DNA from: Glutamicibacter halophytocola
Lineage (GTDB): Bacteria > Actinomycetota > Actinomycetes > Actinomycetales > Micrococcaceae
Direction of reading: 5' to 3'
DNA length: 64,000 nt
Assembly (NCBI RefSeq): GCF_001302565.1
Contig: NZ_CP012750.1
Coordinates: forward strand, 2,976,001-3,040,000
Positions within the stretch are counted from its first letter, which is position 1. Each line of letters begins with the position of its first letter. The notes under the pieces were generated by a model, which was not told the DNA's origin, searched no databases, and saw only the letters and a list, made by a program, of their open reading frames with translations. Positions 28,067 to 36,701 of the stretch are shown piece after piece. The translations under genes and the position numbers were made by a program.

Positions 28067-29288
28067 GGCCACCGATGCCGCCGCGCCGCAGTCGGCCAAC
28101 ACCTCTGGCAACTCCAGCACTGCGCTGAACATTGCCACCTGGCAGTACCCGCAGAACATCAAGCGCTCTTTCCAGAACATCGCCCGCATCCACCCCACCG
28201 TAAAGGTCTCCCGCGGCAACGGTCCGATTGTGAAGCTTCATTTGGCCGAAGAAAAAATGGGAAAGCTGGAAGTAGCCAAGGCCAGCATTACCGACCCGGC
28301 GCTGACCGTGCGCGGGGTGATGCATGCGACCAATACCGATGCGGTGCTCATCATGCACAACGGCAGGATTCTCTGGGAAAAGTACTACAACACCATGACC
28401 TCGCTGACCGACCATTTGCTGATGTCCGTGAGCAAAACCCTGGTCGGCACCTTGGCAGGTGCACTGATTGATGCAGGGCTGCTGGATCCCGAACAGGAAG
28501 TCACCACCTATGTTCCAGCGCTGGCCACCAGTGGCTACGCCGGAGCACGGGTGCGCGATATTTTGGATATGCGCTCGGGCATCAAATTCTCGGAAGAGTA
28601 CCTGGACCCGGGCGCGGAAGTACGATTGCTCGAAGAGGCCATCGGCTGGGCACCCGCCCACGGAACTGTCGGTCCCATCGGCATGTACGAATTCTTGCGG
28701 ACCTTGCAGGCCAAGTCGGCTCACGGTGGCGCTTTCGAGTATCGCTCTTGCGAAACCGATGTTCTGGGCTGGGTGCTCGAATCTGCTGGTGGCGCGCCGA
28801 TGCAAGAACTGCTTTCGGAGCGCATCTGGTCAAAAATTGGTGCACAGCAAGACCTGGTCATGGGCGTGGACCAATTCGGAACCGGAATGTTCGATGGCGG
28901 TTTTAATGCCACGCTTCGCGACCTCGCTCGCTTTGGGCATATGTACGTCAACGGCGGCAGGGCCTTGACCGGAAAACAGGTCGTTTCCGAAGACTGGCTT
29001 GCCGACACCTTCACCGCGGACCCGATGCAGATGCAGGCTTTCGCCCAATCCCCCACCGACAACATGATGCCTGGCGGCCGATATCGCAACCAGATCTGGT
29101 TTCCCAACCCTGCCACCAATGCCGCGGTGGCGTTGGGAATCCATGGCCAGATGATCTACATGGATCCGGCAACGAAGTTGGTGGCTGTGAAGCTATCGAG
29201 CTGGCCCTTGCCGCAGGATGCTTCCAAGCTCTTCCCCACCATCAGGGCTTTTGAAGCAGTCTCAAACTATTTGGCCGCCCAGCAATAA
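28056..29288 (+). CDS. Serine hydrolase, beta-lactamase fold, NylB (6-aminohexanoate-dimer hydrolase) type
   Basis: 410 residues. SVSK (Ser124-Lys127) is the S-x-x-K nucleophile of class C beta-lactamase/DD-peptidase folds, and Tyr229 in FEYRSCETDVLGW fills the Tyr position of the Y-x-x motif. Spacing (about 105 residues from Ser to Tyr) and surrounding text (DHLLMSVSKTLVGTLAGALI, YVPALA, DPGAEVRLLEEAIGW, SEDWL, GIHGQMIYMDP, VKLSSWP) follow NylB, which I recall from the Arthrobacter nylon-oligomer hydrolase. It would cleave an amide or ester; the physiological substrate is unknown. About 50 N-terminal residues precede the fold, without a signal peptide, so it is cytoplasmic. Coupled to the ATP-grasp gene by overlap. 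Confidence 0.85.
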   Translation: MATEATDAAAPQSANTSGNSSTALNIATWQYPQNIKRSFQNIARIHPTVKVSRGNGPIVKLHLAEEKMGKLEVAKASITDPALTVRGVMHATNTDAVLIMHNGRILWEKYYNTMTSLTDHLLMSVSKTLVGTLAGALIDAGLLDPEQEVTTYVPALATSGYAGARVRDILDMRSGIKFSEEYLDPGAEVRLLEEAIGWAPAHGTVGPIGMYEFLRTLQAKSAHGGAFEYRSCETDVLGWVLESAGGAPMQELLSERIWSKIGAQQDLVMGVDQFGTGMFDGGFNATLRDLARFGHMYVNGGRALTGKQVVSEDWLADTFTADPMQMQAFAQSPTDNMMPGGRYRNQIWFPNPATNAAVALGIHGQMIYMDPATKLVAVKLSSWPLPQDASKLFPTIRAFEAVSNYLAAQQ

Positions 29289-29302
29289 CGGCTCGATCCT
29301 TA

Positions 29303-29343
29303 ACCTGAATGGCACCCGCTTTCGCGGGTGCCATTCAGGTTTT
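29303..29343. terminator. Terminator between the serine hydrolase and decarboxylase genes
   Basis: Perfect 17-bp stem, arm ACCTGAATGGCACCCGC, loop TTTC, right arm followed by TTT. Ends the plus-strand pair; lies just beyond the stop of the convergent decarboxylase gene. Confidence 0.85.
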
Positions 29344-29348
29344 GGAGC

Positions 29349-32090
29349 CTACGCCGTTGAGCTGGCTGGTTTCAGCTCTTCCAGGGATTCATGGGTGAAC
29401 ACCTGGTACCCGAGATCCTGGTGATAGCCATGGATCTCGCGGGTATCCAGCCGGTCCATGTAATCCAGGATGTTCAAGGTGACCACCTGGCCTGGCACCA
29501 GCACCGGGAATCCTGGCGGATAGGGAGTGACAAACACGGCCGAAACGATCTGCTCCCCAGCGATAATCCTTGCGCGGATCTGTGCCGAAGACAGGAAGTG
29601 CGTCGCCGGATCCTGATAGGTCAGGTAGTAGGCTTTGCGCAGATCGCCGCTGCCGCCCCCGGTATCGAATTCCGGCGCGAAGAAACTGAAGTCCGGAAGG
29701 CAGACCTGATGCTGATCGGTCGTCTTGCCCATGGCCAGCACTCGCCCGTCAAGGCGCTTTTTCCGTTCCAGCTCCTCGGCGATTTTCACCAGGACTTCAA
29801 TCAGGTGCGCCACGGCGGAACGGGTGGTTCCGATATTGGTCATCAGCAGCACCGAGGTGCGGCTGGTCTTGTTGACCTGGATGGAATGCCCGTCCATCAG
29901 GTACTGGTGCTTGAAGGTATCCCCGTCCACCCCGGTCCTGCTGATGTCCAAGGTCAATCTCGAGGGGTCCACCACGAACTCGTCGTTTTGCCAGGCCTCA
30001 TCCCAGGCGGCCAATCCGTCGCGGACCGGCGTCGCGCTGGTAGAGCACCGGTAGTCGGCGGGAATCAGGTCCTTGGAATCCAAGATCCGGAAGTACTTGC
30101 CCAGCAAAGTGTTTCGGCCCATGGCCCGGCAAATGGACTGCGCCAAATCCACTTGGCGCTGCACCAGGGCATAGCCTTCCAGCTCCGCCTGGCGCCGGCC
30201 GATATCCAGCGACGCCAAGATCTGGTAGTTCGGCGAAGTCGAGGTGTGGGTCATGTAGGCCTCGCGGAAGGCGTTGAGATTGCGCATCGCGAAGTCCTGG
30301 TCAAAGACGTGGATCATGGATCCCTGGCGCAGCGAGGTCAGCGTCTTGTGCGTGGATTGGGTGGAGTACACACGCAAGCGAACCTGTTCCGGATCTGGAA
30401 TCAACCGCGTGTTCAGCCATGCGTCATCATTCTCAGGCCGGTCGCTGGTTCCAGGCGCTGGCAGGTCCTTGGCTTGCCGGGCATGGCGCTGCTGGTATTC
30501 CTGCGTTTCCATCTCTTCTTCCAGCACCTTGGCAACGCTCATCGCGGTGCGCTGCCGGTACACCGGGTGGAAGCTGGCGAAGGCAAACCACGCTTCATCC
30601 CACAGGAAGACCAGATCCGGTTTGATGGCCAGGCACTCTTCCATGACCCTGCGCGGGTCGTAGATGATGCCGTCGAAGGTGCAGTTGGTCAGGGTCACCA
30701 TTTTGACCTTGTGCAGCAACCCTTCGCGCCGCAATTGCAGCAACCGGGCCTTGATGTCCCGCAGTGGAACAGCCCCGTACATGGAGTGCTCGTTCAGCGG
30801 GTAGGCCTCAAGGTAGCTCACGTGGGCACCGGCGAGCACTAGCGAATAGTGGTGGGACTTGTGGCAGTTGCGATCCACCAGGACGATATCACCCGGTGCC
30901 AGGATCGATTGGTGCACGATCTTGTTGGCTGTCGAAGTTCCGTTGGTGACAAAGTAGGTGCGGTGGCTTCCGAAAGCGCGAGCGGCCAGCTCGTGGGCCT
31001 TCTTGATTGAGCTCTGCGGATCCAGCAGGGAGTCCAGCCCTCCGGAGGTTGCCGAGGTTTCGGCCAGCAACAGGTTCTTGCCATAAAAATCCACCAGGTC
31101 CCGTGCCCACGGTGAATTTTGCACTGACCCGGCACGCGAGATGGGCATGGCGTGGAATACGCCGCCGGGCCGTTTGGCGTGCTTCTGCAAGGCGTTGAAA
31201 AACGGCGTGTGATAGCGCTCGATCACTTCGGCAATGATCGACAGGTGCAAGTCCATGCCGTCGTTGCGCGAGAAGATGCGGCGGAACCGCCCGGTGATCT
31301 CATGGGCAATGGATTCCAGCGCCACACCGGCCATCAGGTAGACCGGGATCTGCGGATGCAGCTTATCCAGGATCTCTTCCAGATCCAGCAGCCGCTGGAT
31401 CTGACGAGTCGACTCGAAGTAGCCGGCGGTGCGGTTCACAATGAACTTATGCAGTGTTGACGAGAGCCTGCGCCGCGTGGCCAGTTCAAAGCGGGCTGTG
31501 AGCACCACTCCTTGAATGCTTGGATTGATCAAGACGGCGGCGAGGGCGTCTTCGACGCTGGGCACCACGATGAAGTTGTAGTGGAATGGATCGGTGCGCT
31601 GGCGTTGTGCGGCCAGTTCCTCGGTGAACCGCGCAATCTCATCGGCTGGCCCATTATCCAGCAGCAGGATCTCGACCATCGGCACGTAGGGTTTCGTCCC
31701 GCCCGGGGTGCTGGTGCCCGGTTCGTCGGTTTCTGCCTGGATGCCTTCGTGCCCTTCAAGATCCACGTACTGCGTAATGGTCCTGAACGACTGGTTGGCT
31801 TGATAGACCAAGCGCATGGCGTCGGCGTAGTGGCCGCTGGACATTAGTCCGGATACTTCGTTGAAATAGTCCAGGCCGGGGTTTGCCCAATAAGGTTCAA
31901 TGGAGGCCAACAGCCCCAGCAACCTGCCGGCTTCTAGTTCATGTTCTTTGCGGCCGGGGCCATCCTGGTGTTCAGAGGAAATCTCGCTCAGCACGTAGCC
32001 GAGGTGTTCCCACGCGTCTTTGCGTTTTCGCCATGCACTTTCTGGAGTCGCGACGGCTTGGTTCTTCCCGAAGGTCAACCTCTTGCTCAC
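29349..32090 (-). CDS. PLP-dependent Orn/Lys/Arg decarboxylase family protein
   Basis: About 913 residues. Order: an N-terminal extension of about 130 residues, a receiver-like wing domain (PMVEILLLDNGPADEIARF), the fold-type I PLP core with FVTNGTSTANKIVHQSILAPGD, LVDRNCHKSHHYSL, DLVFLWDEAWFAFASFHPVY and STQSTHKTLTSLRQGSMIH, where the Lys of THK forms the Schiff base, and a C-terminal domain. The family makes cadaverine, putrescine or agmatine; substrate preference cannot be read from sequence. GTG at 32090 (GTGAGCAAG) has AAAGGAA upstream; a GTG at 32111 is possible but has no spaced ribosome binding site. A probable promoter TTGCTA-N16-TACTCT lies at 32198-32171 on the minus strand. Confidence 0.88.
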   Translation of the reverse strand: MSKRLTFGKNQAVATPESAWRKRKDAWEHLGYVLSEISSEHQDGPGRKEHELEAGRLLGLLASIEPYWANPGLDYFNEVSGLMSSGHYADAMRLVYQANQSFRTITQYVDLEGHEGIQAETDEPGTSTPGGTKPYVPMVEILLLDNGPADEIARFTEELAAQRQRTDPFHYNFIVVPSVEDALAAVLINPSIQGVVLTARFELATRRRLSSTLHKFIVNRTAGYFESTRQIQRLLDLEEILDKLHPQIPVYLMAGVALESIAHEITGRFRRIFSRNDGMDLHLSIIAEVIERYHTPFFNALQKHAKRPGGVFHAMPISRAGSVQNSPWARDLVDFYGKNLLLAETSATSGGLDSLLDPQSSIKKAHELAARAFGSHRTYFVTNGTSTANKIVHQSILAPGDIVLVDRNCHKSHHYSLVLAGAHVSYLEAYPLNEHSMYGAVPLRDIKARLLQLRREGLLHKVKMVTLTNCTFDGIIYDPRRVMEECLAIKPDLVFLWDEAWFAFASFHPVYRQRTAMSVAKVLEEEMETQEYQQRHARQAKDLPAPGTSDRPENDDAWLNTRLIPDPEQVRLRVYSTQSTHKTLTSLRQGSMIHVFDQDFAMRNLNAFREAYMTHTSTSPNYQILASLDIGRRQAELEGYALVQRQVDLAQSICRAMGRNTLLGKYFRILDSKDLIPADYRCSTSATPVRDGLAAWDEAWQNDEFVVDPSRLTLDISRTGVDGDTFKHQYLMDGHSIQVNKTSRTSVLLMTNIGTTRSAVAHLIEVLVKIAEELERKKRLDGRVLAMGKTTDQHQVCLPDFSFFAPEFDTGGGSGDLRKAYYLTYQDPATHFLSSAQIRARIIAGEQIVSAVFVTPYPPGFPVLVPGQVVTLNILDYMDRLDTREIHGYHQDLGYQVFTHESLEELKPASSTA

Positions 32091-32118
32091 GGTTGCCGGT
32101 ATTCCTTTCACCCTGCTT

Positions 32119-32137
32119 GGTTAACTGGTTGTTAACC
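32119..32137. promoter_or_regulatory. Inverted repeat in the decarboxylase leader
   Basis: GGTTAAC and GTTAACC form a perfect 7-base inverted repeat with a five-base spacer, 28 bases before the chosen start. A second dyad TGAGTG/CACTCA spans 32141-32162 and another GGTTAAC copy occurs at 32311-32317. It may be an operator, or the two dyads may form alternative hairpins in the leader RNA. Confidence 0.45.
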
Positions 32138-32353
32138 TTCTGAGTGGTTTTCAGAGCACTCAATAGAGCGAGAGTATGTCACTACCCGACGGTAGCAAGA
32201 CGAAAATTGGCATATTACGCAGATTGCCCGTAGCCGTCCCGAAAGTTCATCTGGCATTTACGCAGGTGCCGACCAACAGCGAAATATGACTCACCGGCAG
32301 TTGGAATCCAGGTTAACTCCGAACCGCCTCCGGGGTTCCGTTCCGGCTTCCGG

Positions 32354-33295
32354 TCACTTGCTGATCAGGCGCCCGCCACGTTTTCGCGCGTCCACGACCA
32401 AAGACGTCTTGATCTGGATCATCGCCCCGGCCCATCCAATGCCGGATATGAATTCGTAGAGTTCAGCATGGTTGGCAACTGTCACGTCAACCACCAGCTG
32501 GCAGTCGCCCGCCACGGCCGCCGCATAGCGCACTTCGGGGCGCGTGGCCAGATGCTGGCCCAGCCTCTCGACGTCTGAAGATGTTGTAGAAACCCATAGC
32601 ATTGCTTCAACGGCAAGGCCAACCACGGATGGCTCCACGAGGGCACGAATAGAAATTTGTCCCGTGGTCAGCAGCCAGTCGATTCGCCGCGCCACCGAGG
32701 TCTCGCTCATGGCTACTCGCCGGGCAATTGATTCAAAACTCGCCCTGCCGTCTTCTTGCAAGGCGGCGATGATCTGTTCGTCCTTCGGGTTCAGGTTCGG
32801 CTGGATCTGCCAGCTCGTCACATCCGGGCCCGTCTGAAGCGCCGCTTCTTCTGCGGGCTTCAACGAGCCCAGGCGCCATCCTCGAATGGTCTTGAAGTAC
32901 TTCAATATCGGGTACACGACGATCGATGAAACGCCGGGCGTGGCAGGAAGTTCCAGGGTCAATACCTCCGTCACATCTCCGGAGTAGTGCATTTCCACTA
33001 TGAGGTCTTCCCTGCCAGTGACCTGATACGCGAAGCTCGTATCCGGTCGTGACGACAGCGATGCGCTCGCAATCCGTCCTGCACCCGGAGCGCAGGCACA
33101 AGCGATGAGCAGCGAGTGCTCTCGGTGGCGGATGCCTGCCACCGTGACCAGCCCGTTTTCGAGCAGCCATGCACCATGGCGGGATACCGAGCGTTCGGGC
33201 AAATCCAGGGCCGAAGCAACCTTCCTCCACGTGGCCCGCCCGTCCACCTGGAGCGCAGCAATGATTCTGCGCTGAACCGTGCTGAGCTCAATCAT
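32354..33295 (-). CDS. Tandem Lrp/AsnC-type regulator (two HTH-RAM units)
   Basis: 313 residues, double the normal Lrp size. Two copies of the Lrp arrangement lie in one chain: a first HTH (ATWRKVASALDLPERSVSRH) and RAM-like domain (AYQVTGREDLIVEMHYSG), then a second HTH (ASFESIARRVAMSETSVARR) and RAM domain (YAAAVAGDCQLVVDVTVANH). It may work as an intrachain pseudo-dimer. The ATG at 33295 was chosen because GGAGGGAG and GGAG lie just upstream. It is on the same strand as the upstream amidase, 236 bases away; amidase regulation is the likely role. Confidence 0.88.
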   Translation of the reverse strand: MIELSTVQRRIIAALQVDGRATWRKVASALDLPERSVSRHGAWLLENGLVTVAGIRHREHSLLIACACAPGAGRIASASLSSRPDTSFAYQVTGREDLIVEMHYSGDVTEVLTLELPATPGVSSIVVYPILKYFKTIRGWRLGSLKPAEEAALQTGPDVTSWQIQPNLNPKDEQIIAALQEDGRASFESIARRVAMSETSVARRIDWLLTTGQISIRALVEPSVVGLAVEAMLWVSTTSSDVERLGQHLATRPEVRYAAAVAGDCQLVVDVTVANHAELYEFISGIGWAGAMIQIKTSLVVDARKRGGRLISK

Positions 33296-33531
33296 CGCTC
33301 CAGCTCCCTCCACCATCTAGCGGCATCTTTGCCTGCGGATTGCCCACGGGGTCCGCTGGAAACAGCGCTCGCAGAATGCCCTTGTGAAACCCCCACCTGC
33401 TCAATCCTTGCACGTCTGGACCTGGTTGTGGCTGACCAGTGCACATTTCGCGCTTGCGGAACCCGCCGGCAGCAGTGGCACGTGACGGGGATGCGCACTG
33501 CCTGTACGGCCTGCCTTTCGCCAATTCTTCT

Positions 33532-34986
33532 TCAGAGAGTTGCCGTCTTGATTTCGCTGGCCGCTACCGACGCCGGATCGGCCACCAGGCGTGGCAGCTG
33601 ATCTGCAAAGCGGGTCTGCTCTTCGTATCCGGCGGCCCAATCGAGCAGCTGGACATCGTGGTAGTGATTCGCAGCCATCTGCCATCCCACCGGAATCCCG
33701 GATTCGGTGAAACCGCCGGGCATGGATATGACCGGCAAGCCCGTGGCGGAGAGCAGGCAGGCCGAGCGCATCCAGTCCAGGTAAGTCTCGGCCGGGGTGC
33801 CAGCGATCCGCTCGGGCCAGCGCTGGGTGGCGTCAAAGGGCAGGACCTGGGCAGCCGGGGAGAGAAACAGGTCGTAGCGCGAGAAATAGTTCTGCACTGC
33901 ATGCTCCAGCCGGGTGCGGGCCGCCATGGTTGAAATCATGGCCGCAGCGTCAAGCTCCAGCCCCTTCTTCACGTTCCAGAGGACTTCTGGCTTGATCAGG
34001 GATTCATGGCTGCGGACCAGGCCGCCGAGATTGGTTGCGAAGTCGAAGGCGCGGACGTTGCCGAAGACTTCATCTGCATCCGAAAAATCCATGCATGCCT
34101 CCTCGACAATGGCACCAGCCAGCTCGAACAACGACAGCTGGCGCTGCAGGACCTCGATGACTTCGCGCTCCACCGGGACACCGATTCCGAAGTCGAAGCT
34201 GTAGCCAATTCGAGCCCCGCGCAAATCCGGGATCGGCGTCTTGAAATCACCTGGAGTTAGGTTGTTCGGGGTCGCTATTGCGTGGTCACCGGTGCTGGCT
34301 CGCATGAATAGCGCGATGTCCTCCACGGTGCGCGCAATGGGGCCAGAGCGCGCTAGCCACGAGTATGCATTGGATGGCGCTTCCAAGGGGATCACCCCGT
34401 ATGAAGGGCGGAAGCCGATGACGTTGCAGAAACTCGCGGGAATGCGCAGCGAACCACCCATGTCCGAACCGTCACCGAGCGGCTGGATCCGGGCAGCGAC
34501 CGCGGCGGCAACGCCCCCTGAGGAACCGCCCGCAGATCGATCCACGGCATAGGGATTTGTGGTGGTGCCGTAGACCTCGTTGAAGGTATGCGATCCTGCA
34601 CCGAATTCCGGGACATTGCTCTTCCCGGTCCTGATCGCACCTGCGGCGGCAAGTCGGGCGATTTGCAGATCGTCGTGCTCCGGGACGTTGTCCTTCAATG
34701 CGAGCGAACCCTGCGTAGAGAGCAGGCCAGCAGTATTGAACGTGTCCTTGTGCGTCATGGGCAAACCATGCAGCACCCCCGTCGGCTCATTTCTGGCAGT
34801 GGCCTCATCCGCGGCCGCCGCAAGTGTTCGCGCACGATCAAAATCCGTGATGACCACGGCGTTGATCTGGGCATTAACTTCCCCAATCGCCTGGATATGG
34901 CTCTCCAGGGCTTCACGGGCCGAAAGTTCGCGACTGCGGATCTTCCCCGTCAATTCAGTCGCGCTCAAATGTTGAATCTCGTTCAT
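33532..34986 (-). CDS. Amidase (amidase signature family)
   Basis: 484 residues with the full amidase-signature triad: Lys80 in MTHKDTFNTAG, cis-Ser155 within AGGSSGGVAAA, and nucleophile Ser179 in GDGSDMGGSLRIPASF. It hydrolyses a carboxylic amide to acid and ammonia. Residues following (RTVEDIALFMRA; LSATGLPVISMPGG) are standard for the family. GatA is unlikely since no gatB or gatC is beside it. The ATG at 34986 has AGGTGG eight bases upstream; a GTG at 34998 lies within that site. Divergent from the DUF5058/M20 operon, suggesting joint use. Confidence 0.92.
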   Translation of the reverse strand: MNEIQHLSATELTGKIRSRELSAREALESHIQAIGEVNAQINAVVITDFDRARTLAAAADEATARNEPTGVLHGLPMTHKDTFNTAGLLSTQGSLALKDNVPEHDDLQIARLAAAGAIRTGKSNVPEFGAGSHTFNEVYGTTTNPYAVDRSAGGSSGGVAAAVAARIQPLGDGSDMGGSLRIPASFCNVIGFRPSYGVIPLEAPSNAYSWLARSGPIARTVEDIALFMRASTGDHAIATPNNLTPGDFKTPIPDLRGARIGYSFDFGIGVPVEREVIEVLQRQLSLFELAGAIVEEACMDFSDADEVFGNVRAFDFATNLGGLVRSHESLIKPEVLWNVKKGLELDAAAMISTMAARTRLEHAVQNYFSRYDLFLSPAAQVLPFDATQRWPERIAGTPAETYLDWMRSACLLSATGLPVISMPGGFTESGIPVGWQMAANHYHDVQLLDWAAGYEEQTRFADQLPRLVADPASVAASEIKTATL

Positions 34987-35092
34987 GGCCGTTTCCACCT
35001 AGCTGTTTCGATATTGCGATTTGTGCCACAATCATCCACTTATGCTGACCGTAAACGGAATAGATCTCGCGAAAACTTTCCAGATTGGGGTA

Positions 35093-35102
35093 TTTGGCCA
35101 AA
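35093..35102. promoter_or_regulatory. Palindrome TTTGGCCAAA in the amidase / DUF5058 divergent region
   Basis: A perfect 10-bp palindrome in the middle of the 220-base divergent region, followed by a second GTGGCC copy seven bases on. Lrp-type proteins often bind A/T-flanked palindromes, so this is a candidate site for the neighbouring tandem-Lrp protein. Position and symmetry are seen; binding is inferred. Confidence 0.35.
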
Positions 35103-35207
35103 AATGTGGCCGATTCACACATTCCTTGCCAAAGGATCACCCCACAGGGAACCTTGATTGAAATGAGATGCGCGTCACGTCAAGCAACTAAAACCTAAGG
35201 AGTTCCG

Positions 35208-35948
35208 ATGCATTTCCCGCTTTCAGCCGGAGATCCAGGATCAACCGACATCCTGGCTATCGCCAACAACCCTTTCCTGTGGTTCTGCGCCCTGGGCGTT
35301 TTTGCGGTGATCTTCATCCAGACCATCCTCTATGTCCGAGCCGCCAAGGCCGCGGCACCACATGTGGATATGCCGGTGCGCGAAGTCAAGGAAGCCTTTC
35401 GCGCCGGTGCCGTCGCATCGATCGGGCCTTCCCTCTCAGTGGTCCTGGTGGCTATCGCCTTGCTGGCGCTTTTCGGTACCCCAGCGGTCCTCGTTCGCAT
35501 CGGGCTGATCGGTTCGGCTTCCACGGAAACGGCCAGCGCTAATCTCGCGGCCCAATCCATGGGAGCCATTCTCGGCGGGGAGAACTACACCCAGCAGGTT
35601 TTTGCGGTGGCCTTCATGGCCATGAGCCTTTCGGGCGCCATGTGGATGCTGTGCACCCTGCTGCTGACTCCGGTGTTGAAGCGCGGCGGCAAATCCTTGG
35701 CCAAGCGCAATCCGGCGGCAATGGCCTTGATCCCCACGGCGGCTCTGCTTGGAGCCTTCAGCATGCTGACCATCGCTGAAATCCCCAAGTCCAGCATCCA
35801 CATGATGCTGGTACTGATCTCGGCAGCTTCAATGGCCTTCTTCCTTTTCCTTGCCAAAGTGCTCCATGCCAAATGGCTCAAGGAATGGGCCTTGGGATTC
35901 GCGATCCTGATCTCCATAACCGCCGGATATCTGATGCACACCGCATAG
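35208..35948 (+). CDS. DUF5058 family membrane protein
   Basis: 246 residues, about seven membrane helices. The stretch VKEAFRAGAVASIGPSLSVV followed by LIGSASTETASANLAAQSMG matches the conserved region of DUF5058 as I know it. The family is a candidate transporter with no assigned biochemical role. AAGGAG precedes the ATG. First of three tightly spaced genes (22 and 11 bases) with a second membrane protein and an M20 hydrolase, implying that DUF5058 and its partner import the hydrolase substrate. Confidence 0.82.
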   Translation: MHFPLSAGDPGSTDILAIANNPFLWFCALGVFAVIFIQTILYVRAAKAAAPHVDMPVREVKEAFRAGAVASIGPSLSVVLVAIALLALFGTPAVLVRIGLIGSASTETASANLAAQSMGAILGGENYTQQVFAVAFMAMSLSGAMWMLCTLLLTPVLKRGGKSLAKRNPAAMALIPTAALLGAFSMLTIAEIPKSSIHMMLVLISAASMAFFLFLAKVLHAKWLKEWALGFAILISITAGYLMHTA

Positions 35949-35970
35949 CCGGCATGAAAGGACAGAACTC

Positions 35971-36690
35971 ATGAGCACACCAACATTGACCAACGCCGAC
36001 GCCTCGATGGCCCGTTTCGAGAGCCAGACTACGCGCTACGGATCGCTGACCATGACCGCGGGATTGATCCTCTCCCTGCTCGGCCCCATCTACCTCGTCT
36101 TCTTCTCAGGGCTCCAGATCAGTCCTTCGATGCTCTTGGTTGCCCTGGCTGCGGTCGCGGCCACCTTCGGAGTCTTCTGGATTGTCGAGCCGCTGACGTA
36201 TTTCCCGATTCTCGGATCAGCGGCGATGTACCAGGCCTTCATGATCGGCAATATTTCCAATAAGCTGCTCCCGGCAGCCATCGTGGCCCAGTCCGCGATC
36301 GATGCCAAGCCCGGCACCCGCCGCGGCGACCTGGCTGCTGTGATGGCCATCGGCGGAGCTGCTACCGTCCACCTGACCAGCCTCTTGGTGTTCGTCGGAA
36401 TCTTCGGATCGTGGCTCGTATCGGTCATCCCCACAGAAATGATCGAGGTTGCCCGCGTCTATATCCTGCCCTCGCTCATGGGCGCGGTGCTGGTCCAGGC
36501 GATTGTCGCCATGAAGCAGGTTCGCCCCACCATCGTGGCCATTGCGCTCTCGCTGATCATGTACTTCGTGGTAATCCCGCTTCTTCCATCCCTGGCCCTG
36601 TTCGGAACAGCACTCGTGGTGCTTTTTTCGATCATCGTTTCCTGGATCGTGCGGGACCGCAAAGCAATCCACACCCCCGCTGCCGACTAA
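35971..36690 (+). CDS. Membrane protein, probable DUF5058 partner
   Basis: 239 residues with about six or seven helices (TMTAGLILSLLGPIYLVFFS, MLLVALAAVAATFGVFWIVE, VHLTSLLVFVGIFGSWLVSV and others) and a PAAIVAQSAIDAKPGTRRGD loop between two helix clusters. It has the size of the DUF5058 protein before it and likely forms a two-subunit permease with it. No family name is recognised with confidence. AAAGGAC lies upstream of the ATG. Confidence 0.78.
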   Translation: MSTPTLTNADASMARFESQTTRYGSLTMTAGLILSLLGPIYLVFFSGLQISPSMLLVALAAVAATFGVFWIVEPLTYFPILGSAAMYQAFMIGNISNKLLPAAIVAQSAIDAKPGTRRGDLAAVMAIGGAATVHLTSLLVFVGIFGSWLVSVIPTEMIEVARVYILPSLMGAVLVQAIVAMKQVRPTIVAIALSLIMYFVVIPLLPSLALFGTALVVLFSIIVSWIVRDRKAIHTPAAD

Positions 36691-36701
36691 GAGGAGTCAT
36701 C

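Noticed and set aside
33296..33531. A gene in the gap between amidase and tandem Lrp
   Set aside because: Only short frames without ribosome binding sites or family features; treated as non-coding.
33532..34986. Amidase as GatA of the tRNA amidotransferase
   Set aside because: No gatB or gatC adjoins it and context is catabolic with an M20 hydrolase.
36411..36701. N-terminal extension of the M20 hydrolase into the previous gene
   Set aside because: The extension is the preceding membrane-protein gene read in another frame; a clear GAGGAG and GTG start follow.
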